This document shows, in pieces, positions 56,047 to 64,000 of a DNA stretch of 64,000 bases. The stretch spans positions 52,710-116,709 of the IMG/VR virus record IMGVR_UViG_3300042545_001167. One strand, given 5' to 3'. The stretch comes from a virus. Position 1 is the first letter of the stretch, and each line of letters starts with the position of its first letter. The notes under the pieces are model-generated. The model made no database searches, was not told the DNA's origin, and was given only the letters and a program-made list of their open reading frames with translations. The translations under genes were made by a program, and so were the position numbers.

Positions 56047-57011
56047 ATTTTCTTCCAGGTAGTAAATTTAAGTTTTGCTTCTAAACCAGAGTAAGTATTT
56101 AATTCTATCACAGACTGCACATTCAGTCCAGCAATAACCATATCATTAATATCCTTCTCTTTTATTGAGGAAGGCCAGATTACAACTTTCTCTCCATTTG
56201 AAATACATTTTTCGATTCTGTTGTGGATTTCTCCATTACGTGGTTCGTTATCATAAATCCAAACGCGATTGCTAATACCCCACTTACCAACATCACCATC
56301 AGCTCCACAAAGAGCAATTGAGTTGCGAATGAAAGTTGAATCGAAGGGTCCTTCCGTGATGTAGACAGTTTCATTTTTTTGTACTTCATCGAGACCATAG
56401 ATTTTTGGTGCATCATCATTAATCATCACAGTGATATATTTAACCTTGCTTGGACCAAGGGATCTTCCTTGAAATCCAATAAGTGTATTTTGATAGAACA
56501 AAGGAATAATAATCCTTGGTTCATCATATTTCATACTATCAAATGTTTTCTTTAAAGAGTTGGACCACTCCTTAAATTTTTCAGTGTAATAGAATTTATT
56601 TGGATTTATTTTTCTTTTTACCAAATAATCATTAGCATCAGGATTTTCCGATGCTTTTGGTAAATCAAGTTTTGGTTTAAATATTGGAGTTTCGAAATTA
56701 AAGACGGGTTCTTCTGCAACAAAGTTTTTACCAGTTTTTCCCTCTTTAAATTTTTCAAACGTGTATTGTTTGTGAATTACTAAATCTATCTCTTTAAGAA
56801 AATTATTGAAAGAGATATTAACACCACAATTATGGCATTTATAATTTGTATTGTTTTTTACCTGATACAAATATCCCCTTGCTTTACTTTTGTTTCTCTG
56901 AGAATCTCCACAGATAGGACAGCGAAAGTTGTAGAGATTATTCTTTATCTTCTTGAACTTCTGAAAGCGAGAAGATATCAAATTGATGTACTTAACATCA
57001 ACAAAATCCAT
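56043..57011 (-). CDS. gp61: DNA primase gp61
   Basis: A 322-aa T4-type primase: zinc finger RCPICGDSQRNK and KCHNCGVNI, a charged linker and a Toprim core with YITEGPFDSTFIRNSIALCG and VWIYDNEPRNGEI. It makes RNA primers together with the gp41 helicase. Start is ATG 57011 (a TTG two codons earlier is less likely). A sigma-70 promoter lies 25 nt upstream. Confidence 0.92.
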   Translation of the reverse strand: MDFVDVKYINLISSRFQKFKKIKNNLYNFRCPICGDSQRNKSKARGYLYQVKNNTNYKCHNCGVNISFNNFLKEIDLVIHKQYTFEKFKEGKTGKNFVAEEPVFNFETPIFKPKLDLPKASENPDANDYLVKRKINPNKFYYTEKFKEWSNSLKKTFDSMKYDEPRIIIPLFYQNTLIGFQGRSLGPSKVKYITVMINDDAPKIYGLDEVQKNETVYITEGPFDSTFIRNSIALCGADGDVGKWGISNRVWIYDNEPRNGEIHNRIEKCISNGEKVVIWPSSIKEKDINDMVIAGLNVQSVIELNTYSGLEAKLKFTTWKKI

Positions 57012-57035
57012 AATCAAATTTTAATCTGTTTACGT

Positions 57036-57063
57036 ATTCTATCAGACTATCGTGCTTTGTCAA
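57036..57063 (-). promoter_or_regulatory. Sigma-70 promoter of gp61-nrdA-nrdB
   Basis: TTGACA - 16 bp - TAGAAT on the minus strand, 25 nt before the primase ATG. Confidence 0.7.
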
Positions 57064-57084
57064 GGCAGAGGGAAGTCATTATTC

Positions 57085-57136
57085 CCGTCCATTTTATAAC
57101 AGAATTTGTTATTTTTTGTAGAGAATAAATGGACGG
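57085..57136 (-). repeat. 10-bp inverted repeat upstream of the primase promoter
   Basis: CCGTCCATTT and AAATGGACGG, perfect, with a 32-nt spacer that contains a smaller AACA/TGTT stem. A 35-aa frame (57047-57154, MKTQKKPSIYSLQKITNSVI...) runs through it but has no other support. The stretch 57064-57177 has no convincing gene. Confidence 0.5.
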
Positions 57137-57177
57137 TTTCTTTTGTGTCTTCATGGCAGCAAGTGCCAAACTCAATA

Positions 57178-57594
57178 TTATTTATTTTTTTCAATCGTTA
57201 TTTGTTGAGAATTATCTGGGGTTAAAAAATCTATAACAACTCCAGACTGAGAAAATGCAAAAGTGCATACAGCAAAAATTCCAACTACAATCCAGCGATA
57301 TTTTATAATCTCTTCCAATTTTACTTCTATTTTATCAATTCTCTCAGATACTGCTACATGTTGGTCTCTATTTCCATCTTTTAATTCATTGAGCATTCGC
57401 GAAATCATATCATCAGTTTTTCCACATTGCTCTATTCTTTCATCATGAACGGCAAGCATTTTACTAATATTTTGACTCGTCTTACCCATTATCTGAATTG
57501 CTTCATCAATTTTTTTCATCATGATTTCATAAGAAGAAAGCCTTTCTTCCAAAACGGCAATTTTAGTATCTGCAGAAGTATTTTGATTGAACAT
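57178..57594 (-). CDS. Coiled-coil protein with C-terminal membrane anchor (138 aa)
   Basis: Heptad-like helices (TKIAVLEERLSSYEIMMKKI, RIDKIEVKLEEIIKYRW) are followed by one membrane span (WIVVGIFAVCTFAFSQSGVV) and a short polar tail. Similar topology is common in phage membrane or tail proteins; no family named. I use ATG 57594; a TTG frame begins 15 codons earlier. Confidence 0.6.
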   Translation of the reverse strand: MFNQNTSADTKIAVLEERLSSYEIMMKKIDEAIQIMGKTSQNISKMLAVHDERIEQCGKTDDMISRMLNELKDGNRDQHVAVSERIDKIEVKLEEIIKYRWIVVGIFAVCTFAFSQSGVVIDFLTPDNSQQITIEKNK

Positions 57595-57650
57595 TTTTTT
57601 GAAGTCTATTATTTCTTTATTACGAAACAAATACTTCAATAGATTTAATA

Positions 57651-57848
57651 TTATTTATTTGACCACCTTTTTCTGGAACCTGGTGCAAGTTTAATTTGAG
57701 GACCTTTTCTTTTTTTCAATCCCATAACAGGGTCAAATCCAGCAACAGGTCCTTTTGGATCTGCAGAACCAGTAAATCCACCAGCACCCGCTGCCATCAT
57801 TTCTTCTCTAACTATTGAAATAATCCAATCAAGTTTCTTGGGATCCAT
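57651..57848 (-). CDS. Conserved small phage protein (65 aa)
   Basis: MDPKKLDWIISIVREEMMAA, then GSADPKGPVAGFDPVMGLKK and a basic C-terminus. The GPVAGFDPVM block is recalled from several cyanophage proteins. The start at 57848 overlaps the upstream gene by 20 nt. Probably structural or assembly related. Confidence 0.6.
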   Translation of the reverse strand: MDPKKLDWIISIVREEMMAAGAGGFTGSADPKGPVAGFDPVMGLKKRKGPQIKLAPGSRKRWSNK

Positions 57849-58221
57849 TGTAGATTTTATAAAGTTCGGAAAGACAATTAACATCCACTTTAATATCATG
57901 AATTGTAGATTTTGGATATTCTGGGAGTCTACCCAAAAATATAATAAAACTTTTCATAGCAGACCAAAGATCTTTTTCAATTTTAAAAAACAACATAGGA
58001 GTTGTTGCTTCTCCAAAAATATTATAAAGAACAATAAAGTGATTAAGAAGAAGGTGAGTTTTGAGCTCACCTGTATTCTTATACCGTTTCAAAAGTCTTT
58101 TGATATATTTAAAATGATTTAAATCTTTATCAAAATCTTCTCTAGTTACTGCTTGAGGGTTTTCATAATGTTTAATTGCAAACAAGAGAAAATTATCAGG
58201 ATTCAATTCATTAAAAATCAT
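57829..58221 (-). CDS. Conserved phage protein, DUF7207-like (130 aa)
   Basis: MIFNELNPDNFLLFAIKHYE, LLLNHFIVLYNIFGEATTPM and a charged C-terminal half. The length and NHFIVLYNIFG signature are like a small family of phage proteins listed as DUF7207; function unknown. Ends 4 nt before its terminator-less neighbour starts within it. Confidence 0.55.
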   Translation of the reverse strand: MIFNELNPDNFLLFAIKHYENPQAVTREDFDKDLNHFKYIKRLLKRYKNTGELKTHLLLNHFIVLYNIFGEATTPMLFFKIEKDLWSAMKSFIIFLGRLPEYPKSTIHDIKVDVNCLSELYKIYNGSQET

Positions 58222-58227
58222 ATATTA

Positions 58228-58989
58228 TCAAACTAATGGATTGCTGTCATACAGAGGAGTATTTCCAGTAGTGATTCCGGACATTGCAACAAGTGTCTCT
58301 TTCTTAACTCTCAGATTACCCTCTGCATCAATATAAGTTTGAATACCAACCCAACCCTCATGACTTAATTCATATGTGGTAGTTGCAGCAGAATCCATTC
58401 CACCTTCAGCAACACCGTAAATTGATGCTTCGTATCCACCAGTTACTCTTGTAAAATTTATAAGACTTCCAGAAGAAATTGCAGATGCAATTGTAGAAGC
58501 AAGGGAGACAGTTGTTGATGCAATAGAAGCAACAACCTTTGAGACCCCGCTACTAACTAAAGTATCTCCAACAATAATTCCCAAAGTACTAGCGATTGCA
58601 ACAATATTGGTTCCAATACCAGCAGTCAATGATGCAGATGTCGTAGCAATGAGTGAAGTTTCTGTTGAATCAGTAAAGAATTGCTGGTATCTCTTATCTT
58701 TAATTGTATATTTTGGAAGCTCACTAATATCAAATTGAACTCCAGAAATAGCAGCACCACTTAACCCACATGTTCTTCCAATAGAAAGTTGAGTTGTGCT
58801 TGCGATACCAACGATTACAGCATCTCCATAATAAGTACCAGTTCTGCTACCAAATCTAATTACATCACCAGTTGCAGCAGCACCTACTTGACCAAAAGTA
58901 GTTCCTGAACCAGTTACAACACCAGTAGCATAATCTAAAGATACTGTTCCAACGGAACCTTTAGCGTCATTATTTCCCCAGAGTGCCAT
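58228..58989 (-). CDS. Virion structural protein (253 aa)
   Basis: MALWGNNDAKGSVGTVSLDY, a beta-rich Ser/Thr/Ala/Gly protein with repeated short hydrophobic strands (GDTLVSSGVSKVVASIASTT, SASLTAGIGTNIVAIAS). Such composition and a strong late promoter point to a virion component (head decoration or fibre-like). Family not recognised. Confidence 0.65.
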   Translation of the reverse strand: MALWGNNDAKGSVGTVSLDYATGVVTGSGTTFGQVGAAATGDVIRFGSRTGTYYGDAVIVGIASTTQLSIGRTCGLSGAAISGVQFDISELPKYTIKDKRYQQFFTDSTETSLIATTSASLTAGIGTNIVAIASTLGIIVGDTLVSSGVSKVVASIASTTVSLASTIASAISSGSLINFTRVTGGYEASIYGVAEGGMDSAATTTYELSHEGWVGIQTYIDAEGNLRVKKETLVAMSGITTGNTPLYDSNPLV

Positions 58990-59023
58990 GTTCTTTCTTC
59001 CGTAAAAGTTATTTGCTATAAGA

Positions 59024-59031
59024 TATTTATA
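59024..59031 (-). promoter_or_regulatory. Consensus late promoter TATAAATA
   Basis: Perfect TATAAATA on the minus strand, 35 nt before the ATG at 58989. It directly abuts the T-run of the preceding terminator. Confidence 0.75.
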
Positions 59032-59061
59032 AAAAATAGAGACCCCAGAAAGAGGTCTCTA
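59031..59061 (-). terminator. Intrinsic terminator of the 59-aa membrane protein gene
   Basis: Minus strand TAGAGACC / GGTCTCTA 8-bp stem, 9-nt loop, then TTTTTT running into the late promoter. Confidence 0.8.
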
Positions 59062-59078
59062 TTGATATTTGATTTAAC

Positions 59079-59258
59079 TCAAGGAGTGATATCTGTAGCA
59101 CCTTTCTTCTTCAGTGCTGCTTGAGCCTGAATAAGAATAAGTGACAAAATACCATTAGCTTTGATTTTGGGGTTTGCTCCAAGTGTTTCCGAAACTGCAA
59201 AAAGAACAGTTGCGATAAGTGCTTGATTGGCAATTGCCCATGCGATTAATGCAGACAT
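59079..59258 (-). CDS. Small membrane protein, holin-like size (59 aa)
   Basis: MSALIAWAIANQALIATVLF begins with a hydrophobic helix, followed by a polar turn (ETLGANPKIKANG), a second hydrophobic helix (ILSLILIQAQAALKK) and a basic tail. A strong GGAGG site fixes the start at 59258. Two helices and a charged tail are holin-like, but no family is recognised. Confidence 0.65.
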   Translation of the reverse strand: MSALIAWAIANQALIATVLFAVSETLGANPKIKANGILSLILIQAQAALKKKGATDITP

Positions 59259-59296
59259 AATAACCTCCATATGAAGAGTATCCTGTCCTATTTAGA

Positions 59297-61147
59297 TTAG
59301 TCAGCCTCTAAAGGCAGTCTTCCTTGTCTCTGAAGATTAAGTTTTTGTCTTTGAAGTTGTTGTTGCTTTTGTTGCACCATTTTCAAATTCGAATATTTTT
59401 GCTTTTCAATTGCAGTATCAAGTGGTTTTTCTTTTGGTTGTGGTTGAGTCTTTGGTTGCAGTTCCATTGCCTGCTCTGCAATTTTCTTTGCCATCTTTGT
59501 GGCGGTTGCATACATCACTTCCTTACCACGACCAGGATATCTCTTTTCAAAATCTGCCGACTTATCTTTCATCGACTTTACAATTCTTTCCTTTTCTTTA
59601 GTTTCAGCAGAACTTAATGTTTTTTCAGAAAGTTGAGTTTCTTCTTTAGTAACCGCTGCTTTTAGTTTATCAAGTGCATTCATTCTATAAGCGTCCTTTC
59701 CAGTTTTTTTCTTTATTTGTCTTGATGCTCTTTCTTCACCCTCTTCACGACCAAGAACTCTCATCTTTTCTCTATAAGTAGCAGTTCCTTTGTCCCATTT
59801 TTTATTTAAAACTTCCCTGTCTTTTTCTGCAGCATTTTTATATGCAAGCATCTTTCTTGTGGAAAGTTCATCAATTTGCTGAACTTGCTCACTTCTAATA
59901 TCAGCAAGCAAACTATCTAACTTTGATTTTTTCTTTTTCTTTGCAGTTGATGCTGCAGCAGGTGCTTTTGCTTTTGGTGCTGCTGCCTTTTTAGTTGTTG
60001 CTTTTGGTTTTGCAGGAGTTGTTGCACTACCTTCCCAAGGATCAGCAGGCTTTTCTGCTTTTGGTTTTGGTTTTGATTTTTGAGGAACTGTAGAACTTCC
60101 CTTCCAAGGATCAGCAGGTTTTTCTGCTTTCTTTTTGGTAGGTGGTGTATAAGAACCACTACTTACTCTTTCTTTTTGACCAGCACCTGCACCACGATAT
60201 GTTGATGGTTTTCTTTCTGCGGTGGTTGATTTTTTAGCACCACCTTCCACCTTACGAGCAACACCTAATGCACCTTTAGCAACCTTTCTTGCGCCAGTTG
60301 CTACTGCCTGTTTTGCTGCTGTTTTAGCACCACGAACTTTGCTAGAGAGTTTTTGTCTTGCAAGTCTTCCAACTGCTTTTAGAAGATTTCCACCCTTCTT
60401 TTTTGCTGTTGGAGTATCGTGACCAAAAGTAACTGTTGCTTCAGTTAGTGCATATTCGAGTGCTTCTTCAATATCATCTTCCTCATACCCTTCATCTAAA
60501 AGTTCATCATAAACACTTTCAACAATATAATCTACCTCATCAATCTCTACCATCTCAAGAAGAGTTCCACCCAATTCTTCAACTGTTTCTCCAAGATCAA
60601 GTTTTGGATTGATATTAACTTTATTATTAATTTGCTTTTCTACAATTTTTGGATTTCCACTTTTACCTTTAATTTTAACTTCACCAATTACCTCAAAAAG
60701 ATCTTCTCTCCAGTTAGAGAAACCTTCTTTCACTGCCTTTTTCTTTTTCTTAAACTTACCAGAAACTTCACCTTCCTCATATCCCTTTCCATCACCATCA
60801 TCATCCCACCATCTCTTAACTTCTTTTGCTTCTTTTTGTGTTGAGATTGATTGTGAGATTGCTTGTCTACGATTTAAAAGATATTGGTCTTTCTTGGTAT
60901 TCTTCTTACCATCATTATCAACATCAGCATCCTCTTTTCCTACGGGATCAAGTGCTTCAGTTTTAATACCTTTCTTTGCTCGAATTGCTGCTGCTTTTTC
61001 GAGTGTTCTTTTTCTTGCTGATTCACGCTCATCCTGAGGAATAGCAGTTACAGCACCAAGTTTCTCTGCAGGTTTTCCTGGAACTACAGACTCTGAAACC
61101 TGTTCCAAATAAATTTTGGAAATATCGTTAAGAGGATTCATTGACAT
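59297..61147 (-). CDS. Large Lys/Ala-rich structural protein with EF-hand-like motifs (616 aa)
   Basis: N-terminus is charged; ADVDNDGKKNTKKD and WWDDDGDGKGYEEGEV are two Asp-rich EF-hand or dockerin-like calcium loops (near 75 and 115). A long, low-complexity Lys/Ala/Pro region (300-410) contains a tandem KPADPWKGSS / KPADPWEGSA repeat. The C-terminus is helical with Gln/Lys-rich tail. Probably a virion scaffold or head protein. Late promoter CATAAATA lies 34 nt upstream. Confidence 0.6.
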   Translation of the reverse strand: MSMNPLNDISKIYLEQVSESVVPGKPAEKLGAVTAIPQDERESARKRTLEKAAAIRAKKGIKTEALDPVGKEDADVDNDGKKNTKKDQYLLNRRQAISQSISTQKEAKEVKRWWDDDGDGKGYEEGEVSGKFKKKKKAVKEGFSNWREDLFEVIGEVKIKGKSGNPKIVEKQINNKVNINPKLDLGETVEELGGTLLEMVEIDEVDYIVESVYDELLDEGYEEDDIEEALEYALTEATVTFGHDTPTAKKKGGNLLKAVGRLARQKLSSKVRGAKTAAKQAVATGARKVAKGALGVARKVEGGAKKSTTAERKPSTYRGAGAGQKERVSSGSYTPPTKKKAEKPADPWKGSSTVPQKSKPKPKAEKPADPWEGSATTPAKPKATTKKAAAPKAKAPAAASTAKKKKKSKLDSLLADIRSEQVQQIDELSTRKMLAYKNAAEKDREVLNKKWDKGTATYREKMRVLGREEGEERASRQIKKKTGKDAYRMNALDKLKAAVTKEETQLSEKTLSSAETKEKERIVKSMKDKSADFEKRYPGRGKEVMYATATKMAKKIAEQAMELQPKTQPQPKEKPLDTAIEKQKYSNLKMVQQKQQQLQRQKLNLQRQGRLPLEAD

Positions 61148-61148
61148 C

Positions 61149-62438
61149 TTAATAAGTACTTACTTTCTTTTCCTTATACTTATTTATGAAATTCAAGAAC
61201 GCTCTACCACCTTTTTGGAGGTTTTCTTTTCCTAGAGTGGATCCTGGAGTTTGTTGTACTGCATATTTTAAATATCCAGTAGTTCCAAGTAATGTATTTG
61301 GTTTTCCTGGTAATCTATATTTCCTATCCATCTTAACTTCAGTATATTCCATCACATCTTTAATCCAAGATTTAAACATTCTCCCCTCAGAGGTTAAACA
61401 AATTAAATGATTTGTTCCTCTACGCATAATTTTTCCAACCAATCCAGTATTTAAATTTTCTACAATATCACCAATCTTAAAAACTCTTCCTTTGATATAA
61501 TTTTCACGAAGAGTCTTTTGGTCATACTTTGGAGCAATCTCCCAGAGGCTATAACTTTCTTTTTTTACTTTAGATTTCTTTGTGCCCATTCCTTGACGAA
61601 CAGCATCAAAGAGTGCTTGAGTTTCTCCATCATCTAAAGACTTTGGAGTTCCTTTTCTAAAGGATTCGAAGTCATTATCCAATACTGCCTTTCTCATCTT
61701 AGATGCAGACATTCCCTCAATACCTTCTGCATCAGCATCACGAACTCCAGCAGATACTACGCGAATCAAATCAAACTGATAGAGATCGTCATTATACTTT
61801 TGTGCAAGATTCTCAAACTCAGATTGTCTATCAGATCCAACTACAATATTGACACTTGAATACCCATCTTTATCCGCATTCACGAGAACATCAAAGATAG
61901 ACCTCATATCAGGGTCATTAATAATCGTTTCCTCAAATTCAGGGAACATCTTTCTCATATAAGAAACTTTGGTATTTGGATCCAAAGGATTCTTTTTGGG
62001 GTCTTGAGTTCTTGATGGATAAATTTTAATATTACCGCCGGCAGAAATTCTCTTTGCAGACTTTAAGAGTTTTTCGTGTCCTACTGTTGGTGGATTAAAT
62101 CTACCAAACACTATTGTTAGAGTATCGCCATCTTCTGCTGCCGTATCTTCTGGAGCAGCTGCTGCCCCTCTTGGTGCTTGAGGAGCAGGTGCTGGTGCTG
62201 CTGCTTGGGGTTGTGGGGCGGCGGCAGGTGCTTGCTGTCTTCCTGCAGAGGGTTCTTCTGGTCCCTTTGCTTGACGACCATCAATATACTTAAGTTTTCC
62301 TTTATCAGTTCTCGCAACAAGTTTGCCAGAGCGATCTAACCAACCGCCGTGACCATCTCCGGTATATCCAAGTTTCTTCGCCTGCATTGCTGCTTGCGAC
62401 TGTGTTGCCTCTGATAAAAATCTAGAAAAACTCTTCAT
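61149..62438 (-). CDS. Cytidylyltransferase-like protein (429 aa)
   Basis: Residues 1-100 are a low-complexity (Ala/Pro/Gln) linker after MKSFSRFLSEATQSQ. A nucleotidyltransferase domain follows: TIVFGRFNPPTVGHEKLLKS has the T/H-x-G-H motif, and EGMSASKMRKAVLDN is the SxSKMRK-type signature. The C-terminal 130 residues are of unknown fold. Known in cyanophages as cytidylyltransferase-like; substrate unknown. It lies in a structural block and has its own late promoter. Confidence 0.8.
   Translation of the reverse strand: MKSFSRFLSEATQSQAAMQAKKLGYTGDGHGGWLDRSGKLVARTDKGKLKYIDGRQAKGPEEPSAGRQQAPAAAPQPQAAAPAPAPQAPRGAAAAPEDTAAEDGDTLTIVFGRFNPPTVGHEKLLKSAKRISAGGNIKIYPSRTQDPKKNPLDPNTKVSYMRKMFPEFEETIINDPDMRSIFDVLVNADKDGYSSVNIVVGSDRQSEFENLAQKYNDDLYQFDLIRVVSAGVRDADAEGIEGMSASKMRKAVLDNDFESFRKGTPKSLDDGETQALFDAVRQGMGTKKSKVKKESYSLWEIAPKYDQKTLRENYIKGRVFKIGDIVENLNTGLVGKIMRRGTNHLICLTSEGRMFKSWIKDVMEYTEVKMDRKYRLPGKPNTLLGTTGYLKYAVQQTPGSTLGKENLQKGGRAFLNFINKYKEKKVSTY
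61181..61188 (-). promoter_or_regulatory. Late promoter of the 616-aa gene
   Basis: CATAAATA (7/8) on the minus strand, in the end of the upstream gene, 34 nt before the ATG. Confidence 0.5.
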
Positions 62439-62458
62439 ATTGTTTCTTTATATACCTT

Positions 62459-62466
62459 TATTTATT
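62459..62466 (-). promoter_or_regulatory. Late promoter of the cytidylyltransferase-like gene
   Basis: AATAAATA (7/8, within TAATAAATA) on the minus strand, 21 nt before the ATG. Confidence 0.5.
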
Positions 62467-63643
62467 ATTTCTTGGAATATGCCAACTTACCAGTTTCAAT
62501 CATAATCTTTTCAACATACTGGCCAGATCCATCTTTATAATTTCTTCTTTTAAATCTAAACTTGAATAAAAAATTAGTTGCTTTTTCTCCTTCAGGAAGA
62601 ATTCTTATATCAGAGGCACTTTTCTGTGCTTTTAGTTTTACTGGTTTCCCAGCATTACCATATTTTCTATACGCTTTAAATTGTCCAGGTTCTATCTCCT
62701 TCACTTTTCCACCTGATGATGTCAAATCTATAACTTGAGCCATATCATCACCAAATATTGCCTCCTCTAAAAAATTAAATGCTCTATTGGTAAAATCAGA
62801 TCCAGATGCATTGGATAAATTTTCCCCAAGCAAATCAAACATAGCAGAAACATATTGAAGTTTTGCTTCCCCTTTTGCCTTAGCAATATCTTCCATTAAC
62901 TTTTTAGCCATAGATGATTTAGATTTTGGAGGTCCTATCACATCATACATTGATTGAAGTCCTTTTATAATACCAGCATTTTGTACTGTAGTAGAATCAC
63001 TTTTAACAGAAATATTAATTTGATCCCTCACAAGTTCCCTACCATTGGCAATTATCTTTACCATAATATCCGCTTTAATATTTCCATCTGCCTGTTCCCC
63101 AGTCACACCATCAGCAAGAACTTCATATCTAACTACATCTATATTTTTATTCAGCAAAAATCTCCTTTTTGCCTGTATAATCTTTCTAAACAAAATTGAT
63201 TTTTTAGATGCAATCATAGTATCAATTTTTTTCGCCAACTTACCATAATCTTTCTTTTGCTCGGCATACTTATCATATTCGTCACCAAATCCAGGATAAA
63301 CTTCTGCAGGTTTTAAATAAACTTCCAAAGCAACTTGAATAAAATCCGCAGGTTTTCCTTCCCTTTGTTGTATGATATATGGTTGCCCTTGTTTCATATT
63401 AGGATTGACTTTAGGATCACCAACAGCAATATCATATCCCAAATCATCATCTTTAGGAAATTCTTTTTTTATACCTATTCTCGGGTTTAATCCTTCTTTA
63501 AGAACAGTTTGCTTTCTAAATTTATCAATATTACCCTTTAATTCATTAATATTATTACCATCGTTTGGATCTGCAAGTATCATAGCAATATAAATTGCTA
63601 AAATACCCTCCATTATACTTCCTTCCTTTACACCAGAAGCCAT
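62465..63643 (-). CDS. Conserved hypothetical structural-region protein (392 aa)
   Basis: MASGVKEGSIMEGILAIYIA, a helix-rich N-terminus, then a mixed alpha/beta body with DIMVKIIANGRELVRDQINI and SGSDFTNRAFNFLEEAIFGD and a basic C-terminus (RFKRRNYKDGSGQYVEK). VSVKSDSTTVQNAG-like text (ISVKSDSTTVQ) resembles a Ser/Lys loop of some nucleases, but no family is clear. Position suggests a virion or head-related protein. Confidence 0.55.
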   Translation of the reverse strand: MASGVKEGSIMEGILAIYIAMILADPNDGNNINELKGNIDKFRKQTVLKEGLNPRIGIKKEFPKDDDLGYDIAVGDPKVNPNMKQGQPYIIQQREGKPADFIQVALEVYLKPAEVYPGFGDEYDKYAEQKKDYGKLAKKIDTMIASKKSILFRKIIQAKRRFLLNKNIDVVRYEVLADGVTGEQADGNIKADIMVKIIANGRELVRDQINISVKSDSTTVQNAGIIKGLQSMYDVIGPPKSKSSMAKKLMEDIAKAKGEAKLQYVSAMFDLLGENLSNASGSDFTNRAFNFLEEAIFGDDMAQVIDLTSSGGKVKEIEPGQFKAYRKYGNAGKPVKLKAQKSASDIRILPEGEKATNFLFKFRFKRRNYKDGSGQYVEKIMIETGKLAYSKK

Positions 63644-63663
63644 ATCAGTAATACTTTTTTAAG

Positions 63664-63671
63664 TATTTAGA
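63664..63671 (-). promoter_or_regulatory. Possible late promoter of the 392-aa gene
   Basis: TCTAAATA (7/8) on the minus strand, 20 nt before the ATG at 63643 and directly behind tRNA-Ala. Confidence 0.4.
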
Positions 63672-63672
63672 A

Positions 63673-63745
63673 TGGAGAATAGGAGACTCGAACTCCTGAC
63701 TTCCTGCTTGCAAAGCAGGCGCACTACCAACTGTGCTAATTCCCC
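63673..63745 (-). tRNA. tRNA-Ala(TGC)
   Basis: Acceptor GGGGAAT/ATTCTCC, anticodon loop TTTGCAA (TGC), T-loop TTCGAGT. It is isolated from the main cluster by 13 kb and has its own promoter. Confidence 0.95.
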
Positions 63746-63754
63746 GATTTAGAT

Positions 63755-63783
63755 ATTATAAAACCCCTCGACTAAAAAGTCAA
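63755..63783 (-). promoter_or_regulatory. Sigma-70 promoter of tRNA-Ala, inside a terminator
   Basis: TTGACT - 17 bp - TATAAT on the minus strand; the -35 is in the 5' arm of the hairpin at 63758-63788. Transcription should start a few bases before the tRNA. Confidence 0.75.
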
Positions 63784-63788
63784 GGGGT
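63758..63788 (-). terminator. Terminator of the upstream structural gene
   Basis: Minus strand 11-bp stem ACCCCTTGACT / AGTCGAGGGGT (one G-U), TTTT loop; the U-tract is short (four T) and merges with the -10 box of the tRNA promoter. Confidence 0.65.
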
Positions 63789-63812
63789 CAAATCAACCTT
63801 CTGACTTATTTA

Positions 63813-64000
63813 TCAGTCGTGCTCACCCATTGCCTTTTGCTTACGGAGTTTCTTGGGGTTCTTGGTTACTGATCCAGATCCATATGAAGTCTCCAAATCG
63901 AAGGCACGTTCAGACCTTCTTTCTGTTCTATCATCAGCAGTCATTTTACCTCTTCCATGATGAGGTCCACCTCTAAGAGATCTCCACATATGCTTCTCAG
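63813..64000 (-). CDS. C-terminus of a conserved structural-region protein (partial)
   Basis: About 62 C-terminal residues are in the window, the rest lies beyond the right edge. HMWRSLRGGPHHGRGKM, TADDRTERRSERAFDLETSY and TKNPKKLRKQKAMGEHD are similar to the C-terminal tails of cyanophage structural proteins. The end is strongly basic. A GATAAATA late-promoter match overlaps the stop codon. Confidence 0.55.
   Translation of the reverse strand, partial: EKHMWRSLRGGPHHGRGKMTADDRTERRSERAFDLETSYGSGSVTKNPKKLRKQKAMGEHD

Noticed and set aside
1-64000. Integrase, att site, transposase or IS element
   Set aside because: No recombinase family motif or terminal inverted repeat with a transposase was found; mobile content is limited to HNH, GIY-YIG and endonuclease VII-like genes.

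Overview
The window looks like part of the genome of a T4-like cyanophage (a contractile-tailed phage of marine Synechococcus or Prochlorococcus). It combines T4-type baseplate, head-completion and replication genes (gp5, 26, 51, 54, 4, 48, 53, 32, 59, 33, 61) with cyanobacterial photosynthesis genes (psbA, psbD, two hli), carbon and phosphate genes (talC, gnd, pstS, an SLH porin) and twenty tRNAs. No integrase, att site, CRISPR array or insertion sequence was seen. Nearly everything is on the minus strand; plus-strand genes occupy only 8.4-11.4 kb and 25.0-25.7 kb. Function calls come from motifs and gene order read by eye, with no database search.

Layout. 0-11.4 kb: baseplate hub and tail-tube genes, including two large tail proteins that each carry a lysozyme-like domain. 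11.4-16.3 kb: gp32, gp59, gp33, a PD-(D/E)XK nuclease, PhoH and ThyX. 16.3-21.8 kb: a run of short overlapping genes with speD, a glutaredoxin, gnd and talC. 21.8-28.2 kb: psbD, an endonuclease VII-like gene, psbA, a short plus-strand block, a lysis locus, a peroxiredoxin and two hli genes. 28.2-30.9 kb: pstS and a porin. 30.9-44.3 kb: a 16-gene glycan cassette (GDP-fucose synthesis, C-methyltransferase, nucleotidyltransferase, many glycosyltransferases). 44.5-51.6 kb: a 2OG oxygenase, 19 tRNAs interspersed with small genes, a Dps-like protein and a secreted lysozyme. 51.7-57.0 kb: nrdB, nrdA and primase. 57.2-64 kb: structural and conserved phage genes under T4-type late promoters, with one more tRNA.

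How the genes work together. The early and middle genes feed dNTP synthesis (RNR, ThyX, glutaredoxin) and NADPH and pentose supply (Gnd, TalC), while photosynthesis is maintained (D1, D2, Hli). PstS and the porin would raise phosphate uptake. Late promoters of the TATAAATA type sit before structural and lysis genes. Host-type sigma-70 promoters with 17-bp spacers sit before metabolic genes and inside the tRNA cluster.

Three things stand out. First, the GH24 lysozyme at about 25.65-26.13 kb has no start codon ahead of its catalytic residues. It is reachable only by a -1 frameshift out of a C39-type peptidase gene, at a canonical A AAA AAG heptamer followed by a potential H-type pseudoknot. Second, at least five intrinsic terminators carry a sigma-70 -35 box in their hairpin, with the 3' arm and U-tract forming an exact 17-bp spacer to a -10 box. 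Third, the glycan cassette appears to be one translationally coupled operon started by one of these hybrid elements.
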